This document shows, piece by piece, positions 1 to 11,780 of a stretch of DNA of 64,000 nucleotides (positions are counted from its first letter, which is position 1; each line of letters opens with the position of its first letter). The translations under genes and the position numbers were made by a program. Source of the stretch: Stomorhina lunata (Eukaryota; Arthropoda; Insecta; Diptera; Rhiniidae); assembly GCA_933228675.1 (NCBI GenBank), contig OW121744.1, positions 96,250,008 through 96,314,007 on the forward strand. Direction: 5' to 3'. The notes below the pieces were generated by a model. That model did not search any database. It was not told the DNA's origin and was given only the letters and a program-made list of their open reading frames with translations.

Positions 1-847
1 AGAGCCTTCGCCGGCTCATGCGCTACAAATTTGCTAAATTTCATAGCATGATCAAGTGTACAGTTTACGATTTAATTAATTTTTAGTAATTTTCAGTGGC
101 GCCACCTAACGGAAATTAGTATTACCAACTCAAAAACCTTCGCCGGCTTATCCGCAACATCTTCGCTTAAGAGCATAATATGATCAAATTCACAGTTTAC
201 TATTCTATAAAGAACATACATACAAACATTCATTTGTTATAAAGTTATAACATTACTCATTTTTTCCCCTTTTTATCCCATAATTTCAAAAAGTACCATA
301 TGCATATTTGGTACTTCTTTGGTACCAATTGAATTCAGTACATTTTATTAAAACGCAGTTAACATAATTCTAATTCATATTACTTTTTGAGATGTTAAGT
401 TATCATGTTATACCTTTTTTACCCATTTCGGCCCCAAAATCAAAAAAAGTACCAAACACGTGTTCAATATTTCTTTCACATCTATTGACTGCAGTACAAA
501 GTTCCTTTCTATATTCTTTGGTTTAAAAAATAAGAGTGGGTTAAAAAAGTACCAAAAAAACAATTTTCACCCTTTTTTACCCCCTATCGGACATAGTTTC
601 AAAAAAGTACCAAACACCTGTCCGCTTATTTTCATAGCTATTTAAAACGTAATTTTAATTTTGTTTCTATACCTATTACCTTAGGAGATATATCGTTTTC
701 GATTTTTTCCCCTTTTTACCCGTTTTTACCCTCTTAGAGGCAAAGGTTACAAAAGTCCCTTCTTCTTCGACCTATACATCAAAAAAAGTACCCACTGTCA
801 AAATTTTATCAAAATCGTACAATTATTGCTCGTTTAAGAATATAAGA
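1..847 (-). mobile_element. Helitron-like element (family B), 3' part beyond window
   Basis: Read on the minus strand, this stretch matches the plus-strand element at 47962-53959. It starts at 847 with TCTTATATTCTTAAACGAGC, preceded by an A, as expected for a Helitron inserted between A and T. It continues through 'ggtac..ttttt' units into the first 131-bp units near the window start ('gccggcttatccgcaac'). It has no coding capacity and the 3' end lies outside the window. Around 825-838 it holds the uninterrupted sequence into which another Helitron inserted in the second copy. Family assignment rests on the TC start, the A/T flank and the hairpin at the other copy's 3' end. Confidence 0.6.
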
Positions 848-1025
848 TATAAAGCTATTGCAAACGAATTTAGTCCAATTACTTACCAACTATACCACAT
901 TTAGTCCACATTATAAATTAGCTGCACCCTTGTAGATATATGAGATATGTTTCTAAATTTAACACAACTTGATGGTTGATATATAAGATTCGGCATAACT
1001 GAATATATAACTCTTACTTGTTTTG
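848..1025 (-). repeat. R-family repeat, 5' end fragment
   Basis: The reverse complement begins 'aacaagtaagagtt' and continues 'atattcagttatgccgaat', the 5' end of the R-family repeat seen complete at 1388. It breaks off exactly where the Helitron-like copy begins at 847, so that element probably inserted into it. Confidence 0.6.
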
Positions 1026-1387
1026 ATCTGTTCTCTTCGTGACGACCTCTACCCTTAAGCTTTTTTTGCCGTTACTGTCGTTAAGCTTTAAAATTTTTTA
1101 AGTATTATTAAGAGAATTTCCTTTACAGTGAAATGAAATTTTTCAATATTTTTGGACCGCCAATATATTTATTTATGATTTTGGATATTATTGGATATTA
1201 TTAGCACTTATTTTCCCTTGAATGTTTAAACAAATTGTATCTTAAGTAACGAGTTGTTGCCACCAAAATATATGCACTTAAGCTAAAATTGTTTTTGAAA
1301 TCGTATAAGATCGTTACGGTTCTATTTAAGTCAGTGAAATTTTAGGACTTTGTGTAAATAAGCACGGCCTATTAATTTTGGAAAAAA
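1026..1387. other. Unannotated AT-rich spacer
   Basis: I see no coding potential, tandem repeat or recognisable mobile-element end between the two R-family copies. Confidence 0.5.
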
Positions 1388-2819
1388 ACAAGTAAGAGTG
1401 GTATATTCGGCTTTGCCGAATCTTGGATACCCTTCACCAATGGTGTTCCAAAAGTAAAGTACAAAATCGTAAGAATATATTGATAATTATATAGTTTCTG
1501 ATTACTGACTAAGTTGAGCCCCACACAAATGCTTCATATGTATATTAATTTTCTTTTGTTCATACTAAATGTAATTCCTAGCAATATATGGTTATACTAG
1601 TATTATATGCAAAGAATCTTTAAAATTAAGAGTCGGAAAACGAAAAGCTTTTTGGTGGCGTCATCATCTAAAATAGTTATGGACCCAAATGTTAGGTTGG
1701 GCAGGTGGCTGATGTCGATTCTAAAGTGATATGTGTCTATTTTACGAACATTTGATAAAGTTCGATAGACCAGATTAACCATGCAGAAAAGATGCTTCAA
1801 AATGTAGATGCCCTTAGATTTGCAAAAGCGCATCGATTTGATGAAGATGTACTTTAATTCATACGAATTGTCCAACTATTAAAAGTTCATGATTAGTTAT
1901 GTAAAACTCTGAACTGATTTAGGTCAAATTATAAGGTATACACTCATAGTTTTATATACATACGTGAAATATATAGCTTTTAAATGAATGGATATCAGCT
2001 TTGGCGGAAAATTTATTGAAGATTTACTTATTAATCTGAAGTTAGTTAACTCATTAAGATGAATACTTCAACAATAATATTTGGGATCTATTGTTCTTTC
2101 GATCTGTCCGATGAATGTGTGGAAAGTTTTGCTCTAGTTCTTTGTGCAATTATAATATGATTTAATTTATCAGCATTAAAGTAATTCCCTGTCGGGGTTA
2201 TATGGGAGATAACAGTAAATGTGAACCGAGCTCGCCCATTTTCAATGCCGAACTTTTCAAGAGATCAGAAATACTTTTGTCAAATGTTGTCCCTCTAGAA
2301 AGTTTATTTTAGGCGCTATCGCCCTGAATAACGATATTGTACAACGTCTTTATACTAAATGTCATCATCGTATCTATTACAATAGATATATATTTATAAT
2401 TAATTAGCTAATTAGATAATTATAATTTGTCATTTATTAGGTACTAAGAGATTGCCTTAGGCGAAGTTATACGGGAGCAATAGTCAAACGTGAACGGATT
2501 TCTCCCAATTGCAATTAAACAATTTAAATTTTCGTTGATATGTGAGATACATACATACATATGTAGGTTTTGAACGGATATCATGTACTTAGCTGCATTT
2601 TAGTACTTCCTAGGAAGATTACCTATAATTTGATATATAATACATACTCAAATGTTATCATAAGGTTCAAAAGTCAGACATAAAATTAAGATAAATGCAG
2701 TGTGTCTGTCTGCTAAAATCACATTTGTGGAGCTCCTAGAAGGTATACCCATATGCATTTTACACAAAATTTTAGGATATCGTCCCACCTTGAGCTCCGA
2801 AAACTTGACTACAACAGAA

Positions 2820-2890
2820 AAAAGGACAGACAGGTAGACGAACGGACGGACAGACAGGTAGACGGACGGACGGACAAACAGACGGACGGA
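2820..2890 (+). repeat. GACGGACAGACAG-type simple repeat
   Basis: An imperfect tetranucleotide repeat of GACA, GACG and GGAC inside the R-family copy, at the same relative place as in other copies. Confidence 0.8.
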
Positions 2891-3636
2891 TGTCGGGAAA
2901 TCGATTCTCCTGCCGAATCTGAGACGATCGGTACAACTTAAATGGTATTCATAATCAGATTTGTGGAGTTTATATCAGATTTTAGACAATACTCCCACAA
3001 AGAACGCTGTCATATTTCATCACAATCGGTCCATAAACACCTGAGATATCGCTGAAACAATACTTACAAAATGTCAACCAAATTTCTTAGACACGTACTT
3101 TGGGCAATTTGCTGTACATCACAAGTAGTGTCTTGGCGATATCTCAGTTGTTTATGGACCGCTTTTGATAAAATTTTATAATGTGCTTGGCGGGGGAATT
3201 TCCTAAAATCTGATATAAAATTTCTGTATGTCCGTGCTCCAGGAGGATGGTTTTTCCTATTTATGCATTTCATTTTTTCAACAAACATTCTCTAACGCGT
3301 ACTTTGGGCAATTTGCGATACATCAAATTTAGTGTTTTGGCTGTATCTCAGTTGTTTATAGACCGGTTTGCTTTGGGGAACCATTTCCTACAATCTGATA
3401 TATAATATATTATCACATGTACACCAGGAGTATCTTGTTTCTCTTATTATTTAAAAGTGTGTTTCAATCAAAAATTTTAAAATTTTCGTCTAATTTTTGG
3501 TATTTTTTCGATATTCTCGGTGCTTATAAACTGATTTTAATGAAATTTAATAGCGTTCATTGCGGGAGAATTTCCTAAAATCTGGTATATAATTTATGTA
3601 GGTCCATCCTCCAGGGGCTTCAGAAACTTGATTTCA

Positions 3637-3644
3637 ACAGACAG

Positions 3645-3693
<49 letters not shown>
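3637..3693 (+). repeat. (ACAG)n microsatellite
   Basis: About fourteen ACAG/ACGG tetranucleotides in a row, nearly perfect, just upstream of the 3' signature of the R-family copy. Confidence 0.9.
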
Positions 3694-3694
<1 letters not shown>

Positions 3695-3833
3695 GGACAT
3701 CGCTTAATCGATTCTCCTCCCGATTGAGTCGATCGGTGTAATTTTTATGGGGTCTACGATCACTAATAAAAAAATTACAAACGGAATCACAAACTTATAA
3801 TACCCTTTCACCTATTGGTGAAGGGTATAAAAA

Positions 3834-6109
3834 CGCCAATTTGGAATATAATGTTGCTTAAGTTTTTTTTATTGTTATGAGACGATATATAAATATATTT
3901 AAAAAGTCACGGACTTATTGAGCCAACCTAGTGTACTTCTTCTTCTTCTGTTATCCTTGACTCCCAGTGGAGCATAGGGCCTCAACCTAGTGTACTTACT
4001 TACTTTTAATTAATAGATTTTCCCATGTGAAAACTTATAGTTGAATAACCATGAAACACGTGAAAATACTCAACTATTTAAAACGAAGTCCTTGCTAACT
4101 TTTGACGTTTTCATATATTTTCTTTTTAATTGCATGATACACATTACAATCCTTTCCATCAAGAATCATAACTATATGATTAATTTTTTCTTCCTTACTT
4201 TTATTGTAAAATTATGATATTTATTCTTTAAGACTTCAAAGTATTTTCTTAAATAAGTAAAGCAATGCTTGAGTTAAAAAGAAATTTCATTAAATTTTTT
4301 TTTTTAATACTGACTTAATTAAACAACAATATTATTTTTATAAGATATATTTACTTTTTTCTGACGACAAAAGAAACTTTTTATATAATAACTCATAAAA
4401 AATTAAATAAAGGACATTTACCATAAATTATAAAAAGCAAATATATATAAACATTCGCATTTACTTGCAAATGAAAAAAATATAAACATAAATTCTTTTA
4501 TCCTGGCAATTCAAAAAATGAAAATTCCTACAAACATTCACATTTGACTTTAACGCAGGACGAGCAACCGCAACAAAATTAAAAGTATTATTAAGCATAA
4601 ATCCTTTTACACATATCAATACAATACACAAGCCTTTCGCTCATATCCTGGCAAAGGCTGTGTGAATATTTGTAAATATGTGTGTGTTTGTGCAAAAAAC
4701 AAAATAAACACAAAAATAAATCAGGCGGCAATAAATCTTCGAATATGCAATTCGATATGCCTGTAAAGACAAAATATTTGTAGCCTTAAAATAAAGTAAA
4801 TATTTACGATTGAGACACTGCCTATCAACAGAATCTCTTCTTTTTTGTATTCCTCTGCACAGCCTCCTACAACAATTCGTCCTGTTTTCTTTGTTACTTC
4901 TTTTCTGGCGGAGGCCTTTACCAAAAGGTCTTATTTCTTTCTTGTATTTTTAAATCCAACATTATAATGGATGAGTTCATAATTTGCCACGCTTATCAAA
5001 ATATATTGAAGTTTGTTTTTTTTTTTGTTTTTCTTTCCTTCTCATTCGATTTATTTGAAAATATTCTTCAAATTGTTTGTGTAATTTTCATTTGTTATTT
5101 TTGCTTTAATGATGTATGTATGTTTGTATGCATGGAAGTATATGTGTGTCTGTGCAGCTGAAACTGTAGAACGAAAGGGTTAAAACTTAATTTCCATCGT
5201 AAAGGAAAAGAATAATGGCAACCGGAAGGATAGTGTTCAATAAAGAAAAACTATGATTTATGTTTGAAAATCTTAAATATATATTAAGATGTAATTTTGT
5301 GAAAGAAAATAAATAAAATAAATTTTAAGATAAAAATATTGGGAATAAAATGGTTCAAAGCTTCTGGTCATTTGTTTAAAGTGTAAAGGATTATGCTAGT
5401 TTTTCAATTCCAACTCATTTAAAGATTAACCAAATGTTCACTGACCCAATTGATAGGCTGAACTATTCGAAATTATTTGCAGCCAAAATTTAAAAGACCT
5501 AAACTTCACAATTCTAAAAATAGACATGGCGTGCACCACCTTTGACTTCCCTACTATCCACTTTCCAAAGAAAGTAACCCAATGCATATAAACAAGTATA
5601 CAGACAGTATTTCCCTAAGCCTTACTTATCTTAAAAAAAAATATGTCATCCATTATTCAACCTTTTAGGCTCTTTATATTATGCCTTCGTATACTAGAAG
5701 TTGGATTATGTAACGCCAAACCTTTAAAGAAAGTGACCAATAACTCTTGAGTTATGGAGAATACGATTTTTTCGGATTTCGTAGGTTCGTTCCATGAAGG
5801 CTTAGTGTACCTCGGTACCTTCGTAGTGGTGTGAAATATACTATGTTCAAATCAGATCTATATTGTTCAGATCTCTATACTATTAAAGAAGTGCTTCGAA
5901 TAAAATTTGTTCTTGTAATAAGTAAAATAAAACTTGAATCATTTAACAGTTGTGTTTCAGTACGATATTGAAACCGCCCAAATCAGTCCGCAAATACCCA
6001 AATCTCACAAAATTGCGTTCCCATTCTATATTTTGGTTTCAGTCTTTACTAAATTGAGAGAATAATTTCATTTTCCCTCAAAGTTATATAGACTTTTTCT
6101 CTGAGTAAG
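3834..6109. other. Intergenic or intronic DNA without recognisable gene
   Basis: Apart from the 44-bp LINE tail at 3939-3982, no coding exon, RNA gene or repeat array is recognisable. Short open frames such as 4967-5161 are T-rich low-complexity translations without domain features. Confidence 0.5.
3939..3982 (-). mobile_element. 44-bp 3' tail of an RTE-type LINE with target duplication
   Basis: On the minus strand it reads 'aggccctatgctccactggg' followed by 'agtcaaggataacagaagaa'. This matches the 3' end of the plus-strand RTE LINE near 32445-32489. It is flanked by a perfect 15-bp direct repeat CAACCTAGTGTACTT at 3924-3938 and 3983-3997. It is an extremely 5'-truncated insertion. Confidence 0.8.
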
Positions 6110-8066
6110 TTCGTAGGGTTATATATAGTTAAATGTTCAATTTTAGGTCTATATACTCGTATAGTCAAATTTTCAATCAAAGGTATATATAATATGTAAA
6201 ATTTTCAATAGTAAGTCTACATTTAGTCAAATTTTTAATCGTAGATCTATATAAACTCCAACTTTCCAATCGTAGGGGTATATATAGTCAAGTTTTCAAT
6301 CGTAGGTATATATAGTTAAATTTTCAATCGTAGGTCTATATGTAGTCAAATGTTAAACCGTATATATGTATATAGTCAAATTTTCAATCGTAGTCTATAG
6401 TAAAATGTTCAAACATAGGTTTATAGTTAAATTTTCAATCATAGGTCTATAAATAGTCCAATACTCAAACGTAGGTCTACATATTGTCAAATTTTCAACC
6501 ATAGGTCTATATACAGTCAAATTTTCAATCGTACGTCCATATATAGTCAAATTTTCAATCGTAGGTCTATATATGGTCAAATTTCCAATGGTTGCTATAT
6601 ATATAGTCAAATTTTCAATCGTAGGTTTAAAAATAGTATAATACTCAAACGTAGGTCTCTATATAGTCAAATTTTCTATCGTAAGTCTATATATTGTCAA
6701 ATTTTCGCACATAGGTCTATATATAGTCAAATTTGTAATCGTAATCGCAATCGTAGGTCTATGTCGTAGGTCTATATATAGTCAAATTTCTAATCGTAGG
6801 TCTATATATAGTGAAATGTTCAATCGTAGGACTATATATAGTCAAATTTCCGCAATCGCAATAGTAGGTCTATATCATAGGTATATATAGTCAAATTTCT
6901 AATCGTAGGTCTATAAAGTCAAATGTTCAATCGTAGGACTAGTCAAATTTCCAATCGTGGGTATATATACAGTCAATCTTTTAATCGTAGGTCTATAAAT
7001 AGTCAAATTTCTAATCGTATATAGTCAAATTTCCAATCGTGGGTATATATACAGTTAAATTTTTAATCGTGGGTCTATATATAGTCAAATTTCTAATCGT
7101 ATATAGTCAAATGTTCAATCGTAGGTCTATATATAGTCAAATTTTCAATAGTAGGTTTATACATAGTCAATTTTTCAAGTATAGGTCTATATATAGTCAA
7201 ATTTTCAATCGTAGGTTTAAAAATAGTATAATACTCAAACGTAGGGTTCTATATAGTCAAATTTTCTATCAAAAGTCTATATATTGTCAAATTTTTGCCA
7301 ATAGGTCTATATATAGTCAAATTTGTAATCGTAATCGCAATCGTAGGTCTATATCGTAGGTCTATATATAGTCAAATTTCTAATCGTAGGTCTATATTTA
7401 GTCAAATGTTCAATCGTAGGACTATATATAGTCAAATTTCCAATCGTGGGTATATATACAGTCAAATTTTTAATCGTAGGTCTATATATAGTCAAATTTC
7501 TAATCGTAGGTCTATATATAGTCAAATGTTCAATCGTAGGACTATATATAGTCAAATTTCCAATCGTGGGTAGATATACAGTCAAATGTTCAAGCGTAGG
7601 TCTATATAAGTCAAATTTTCAATCGTAGGTTTATACATAGTCAATTTTTCAAGTATAGGTCTATATATAGTCAGATTTTCAATCGTAGGTCTAAAAATAG
7701 TATACTATTCAAACGTAGGTCTCTTTATAGTCAAATTTTCTATCGTAAGTCTATATATTGTCAGATTTTCGCCCGTAGGTCTATATATAGTCAAATTTCT
7801 AATCGTAGGTCTATATATAGTCAAATGTTTAATCATAGGTCTATATATAGTCAAATTTCCAATCATGGGTATATATACAGTCAAATTTTTAATCGTAGGT
7901 CTATATAGTCAAATTTCTAATAGTAGGTCTATATATAGTCAAATTTCTAATCGTAAGTCTATATATAGTCAAATTTTCAATCGTAGGTCTATATATAGTC
8001 AAATTTTCAATCGTATGTCTGTATATAGACAAATTTATATATAGTCAGATTTTGAGTTGTAGGTCC
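6110..8066 (+). repeat. 30-bp satellite, array 1 (TCAAATTTTC type)
   Basis: About 65 tandem units of about 30 bp. Each has the core GTAGGTCTATATATAG followed by TCAAATTTTC or TCAAATTTC and then AATC. The core holds the 10-bp palindrome CTATATATAG. Longer segments are themselves duplicated: the irregular block starting 'gtaggtttaaaaatagtata' recurs at 6621, 7211 and (diverged) 7685. Open frames in this array are by-products of the unit length. Confidence 0.95.
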
Positions 8067-8850
8067 AAATTGGTTAACATCCACCGTTATTTTGATATTT
8101 GGTATTATTTAATAGACAAACCATCTGTCTGTGCTAAGTTGACATTGCAATAAGAATGACATTTCATAAATTTTACATAAATATCCCATTTTAACCTTAA
8201 ACCATGTTACTAATTACAGAAGTCTATCTTAAATGCGATTATCTAAATTCCTCTGAAATTCAATATCTTTTTTACTGCATTTTAAATACACATACATACC
8301 TTTTCTCTAATCGCATCACAAACCACAAAATTTTTGTTAATAATTTGATTTGAATATGTTCCATTAAAATACAAATAAAAATGACAATAAGACAAACCCT
8401 TTTAATATCACGTGCTTGCATCAAACATTTTCCGAGTATCATCTGTCCTTTAGTTGATTAAATATTATTATAGGAAAACATGAAACATACAAATGAGCCA
8501 TGAATGGAGAATATATGTAAAAATCAATAAAAATTCTTTAGTTTTATGAAAATTCCTTGCGTTTGGTTAAAATTCCTGTGGGATTGCATTTGAGCATCTG
8601 TATTACCTGAAAATTTATTGATGTGAGTAATGACTACCTATACCCTTTTCAGCAAATGTTTTGATAGAATCTAGCCAAAAGTATTTTTCTTTGGAGAAAC
8701 AAAAATTATTGATTATCAAAAACATTTTTGACAGCATGTGTTTTATTGTGTAAATTGCAGTCGAAACCGCTCACAGACAGCCACTCGATTATTCTGTAGT
8801 GTGGGACCAGCGGGAAAATTCTGCGGTTATGCATTTCCAACACTTCTTTA
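8067..8850. other. Spacer between the two 30-bp satellite arrays
   Basis: About 780 bp of AT-rich unique-looking sequence with no domain-bearing open frame and no recognisable mobile-element ends. Confidence 0.5.
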
Positions 8851-11780
8851 GGTATATATAATAGTCCATTATTCAATCCTAGGTCTATAAATAGTTTAAT
8901 ATTCAATCCAAGGTCTATATAAAGTCCAATATATAGTCGTGGGTCTATCTGAAGTCAAATATTCAATCGAGGGTCTATATATAGTTCAGTATTCAGTTTT
9001 TGGTCTATATATAGTCCAATACTCAATCGTAGGTCTATATATAGACCAATTTTCAACAGTAGGGGTACATATAGTCCAATATTCAATCGTAGGTCTATAT
9101 ATACTCCAATATTCAATCGTAGGTCTATATATAGACCAATTTTCAATAGTAGGTCTACATATAGTCCAATATTCAATCGTAGGTCTATATATAGTTCAAT
9201 ATTCAATCGTAGTTCTATATATAGACCAATTTTCAATAGTAGGTCTACATATAGTCCAATATTCAATCGTAGGTCTATATATAGTTCAATATTCAATCGT
9301 AGTTCTATATATAGACCAATTTTCAATAGCAGGTCTACATATAGTCCAATATTCAATCGTAGGTCTATATATAGTTCAATATTCAATCGTAGTTCTATAT
9401 ATAGACCAATTTTCAATAGTAGGTCTACATATAGTCCAATATTCAATCGTAGGTCTATATATAGTCCAATATTCAATCGAAATTCTTTATATGGTCCAAT
9501 ATTCAATCGTAGGTCTATATATAGTCCAATATTCAATCGAAAGTCTTTATATGGTAGAATATTCAATCGTAGGTCTATATATAGTCAAATATTCAATCGG
9601 AAGTCTTTATATGGTCCAATATTCAATCGTAGATCTATATACAGTCCAGTATATGTAGATCTCAGATCTCTAATATTCATTCGATGGTCCATATATAGTC
9701 CAATATTCAATCATTGGTCGGTATATAGTCCAATATTCAATCATAGGTCTATATAAGGTCCAATATATAGTCGTCGGTCTATTTGAAGTCAAATATTCAA
9801 TCGAGGGTCTATATATAGTTCAATATTCAATTTTTGGTCTATACATAGTCCAATACTCAATCGTAGGTCTATATATAGACCAATTTTCAATAGTAGGTCT
9901 ACATATAGTCCAATATTCAATCGTAGGTATATATATAGTCCAATATTCAATCGAAAGTCTTTATATGGTCCAATATTCAATCGTAGGTCTATATATAGTC
10001 AAATATTCAATCGGAAGTCTATATATGGTCCAATATTCAATCGTAGATCTATATATAGTCCAGTATATAATCATAGGTCTATATAAAGTCCAATATATAG
10101 TCGTCGGTCTATTTGAAGTCAAATATTCAATCGAGGGTCTATATATAGTTCAATATTCAATTTTTGGTCTATAAATAGGTCAATCTTCAATCGTAGGTCT
10201 ACATATATATACCAATACTCAATCGTAGGTCTATATATAGACAAATTTTCAATAGTAGGTCTACATATAGTCCAATATTCAATCGTAGATCTATATATAG
10301 TCCAATATTCAATCGTAGGTCTATATTTAGTCAAATATTCAATCGTAGGTCTATATATAGTCCAGTATATAATCGGGGGGTACATATAGTCCAATATTCA
10401 TTCGATGGTCTATATATAGTCCAATATTCAATCATAGGTCGATATATAGTCAAATATTCAATAGTAGGGGTATATATATTCCCCTATTCAATCATAGGTC
10501 GATATGTAGTCAAATATTCAATAGTAGGGGTATATATTGTCCACTATTCAATCATAGGTCGATATATAGTCCAATATTGAATCTGAGATCTACATATAAA
10601 CCAATATTCAATCGTAGGTCTATATATAGTCTAATATTCAATCGTTGGTCTATATGTAGTCCAATATTCAATCGTAGGTCTATACGTGGTCCTATATATA
10701 GTCCAATATTCAACCGTAGGTCTACATATAGTCCAATATTAAATCGCAGGTCTATACGAGGTCATATATTCCAATATTCAATCGCAGGTCTATAAGAGGT
10801 CCTAAATATAGTCCAATATTCAATCGAAGCTCTATACGAGGTCCTAAATATAGTCCAATATTTAATCGTAGTTCTATATATAGTCCAATATTCAATCGCA
10901 GGTCTTTACGAGGTCATATATACAGTCTAATATTCAATCGTAGGTCTATAGATAGTCCAATATTCAATCGTAGGATTATATATAGTTCAATATTCAATCG
11001 TAGGTCTATTTAGTCCAAAATTCAATCGTAGGTCCATATATAGTAGAATATTCAATAATAGGGTTATATTTAGCCCAATATTCAATAGTAGGTCTATATA
11101 TGGTCCAATATTCAATCATCGTAGATCTACATATACTCCAATATTCAATCTTAGGTCTAATCGTAGATCTATATATAGTCCAATATTCCATCTTAGGTCT
11201 ATATATAGTACAATATTCAATAGTTGGTCTATATATAGTCCAGTACTCAATTATAGGTCTATATATAGTCTAATGTTCAATCGTAGGTCTATATATAGTT
11301 CAATATTAAGTAGGTCTTTATATATTCCAACGTTAGATCATAGGTCTATATAAAGTCAAATATTCAATCGTAAGTCTATATAGTCAAATATTCTAACGTA
11401 AGCCTATATGCAGTCCAATATTCAATCGAAGGTCTATAGATAGTACAATTTTCAATCGAAGGTCTCTATATAGACCTATATATAGTCCAATATTCATCGT
11501 AGGTCTACCTATAGTTCAATATTCAATAGTAGGGCTATAGATAATCAAATTTTCAATAGAAGGTCTATATAGAGTCCTATATATAGTCCAATATTCATCG
11601 TAGGTCTATATATAGTTCAATATTCAATAGTAGGTCTATAAAAAGTTCTATATATTGTCCAATGTTCATTATAAGTATATATATAGTCCAATATTCAATA
11701 GTAGGTCCATATATAATGTCCTATATATAGCCCACTATTTATCATAAATCTATATGTAGTCCAATATTCAATAGTAGATA
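8851..11780 (+). repeat. 30-bp satellite, array 2 (TCCAATATTC type)
   Basis: About 95 tandem units related to array 1, with the core GTAGGTCTATATATAG followed by TCCAATATTC and AATC. From 9151 to about 9450 three unit types (ending GTCC, GTTC and GACC after the TATA core) alternate in a 90-bp higher-order repeat with starts at 9151, 9241, 9331 and 9421. A longer irregular block starting 'aggtctatataaagtcc' recurs at 8911, 9745 and 10075. Towards 11800 the units decay. Long frames on both strands (239 codons plus at 8939, 203 codons minus at 8955) are ten-residue repeats and probably not genes. Confidence 0.95.

Larger units (their letters stand above)
1388..3833 (+). mobile_element. R-family interspersed repeat, complete copy
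   Basis: The copy begins 'aacaagtaagagtggtatat' and ends 'cctattggtgaagggtataa'. The sequence just inside the 5' end ('gatacccttcaccaatgg') is complementary to the 3' end, so the ends can pair as imperfect inverted repeats. Near the 3' end are PuACAG/GACGGA simple repeats followed by 'gacatcgcttaatcgattct', a signature shared with the copies at 43986 and 56453. Inside are diverged direct duplications at about 3075-3250 and 3290-3440. No protein of the element is encoded. The class is not certain; I treat it as a non-autonomous interspersed repeat common in flies. Confidence 0.6.

Noticed and set aside
8939..9658. 239-codon open frame as a gene
   Set aside because: It is a ten-residue repeat produced by a 30-bp satellite and the opposite strand is equally open; no coding signature.
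6110..11780. CRISPR-like array
   Set aside because: Units are contiguous with no unique spacers, and the genome is eukaryotic.
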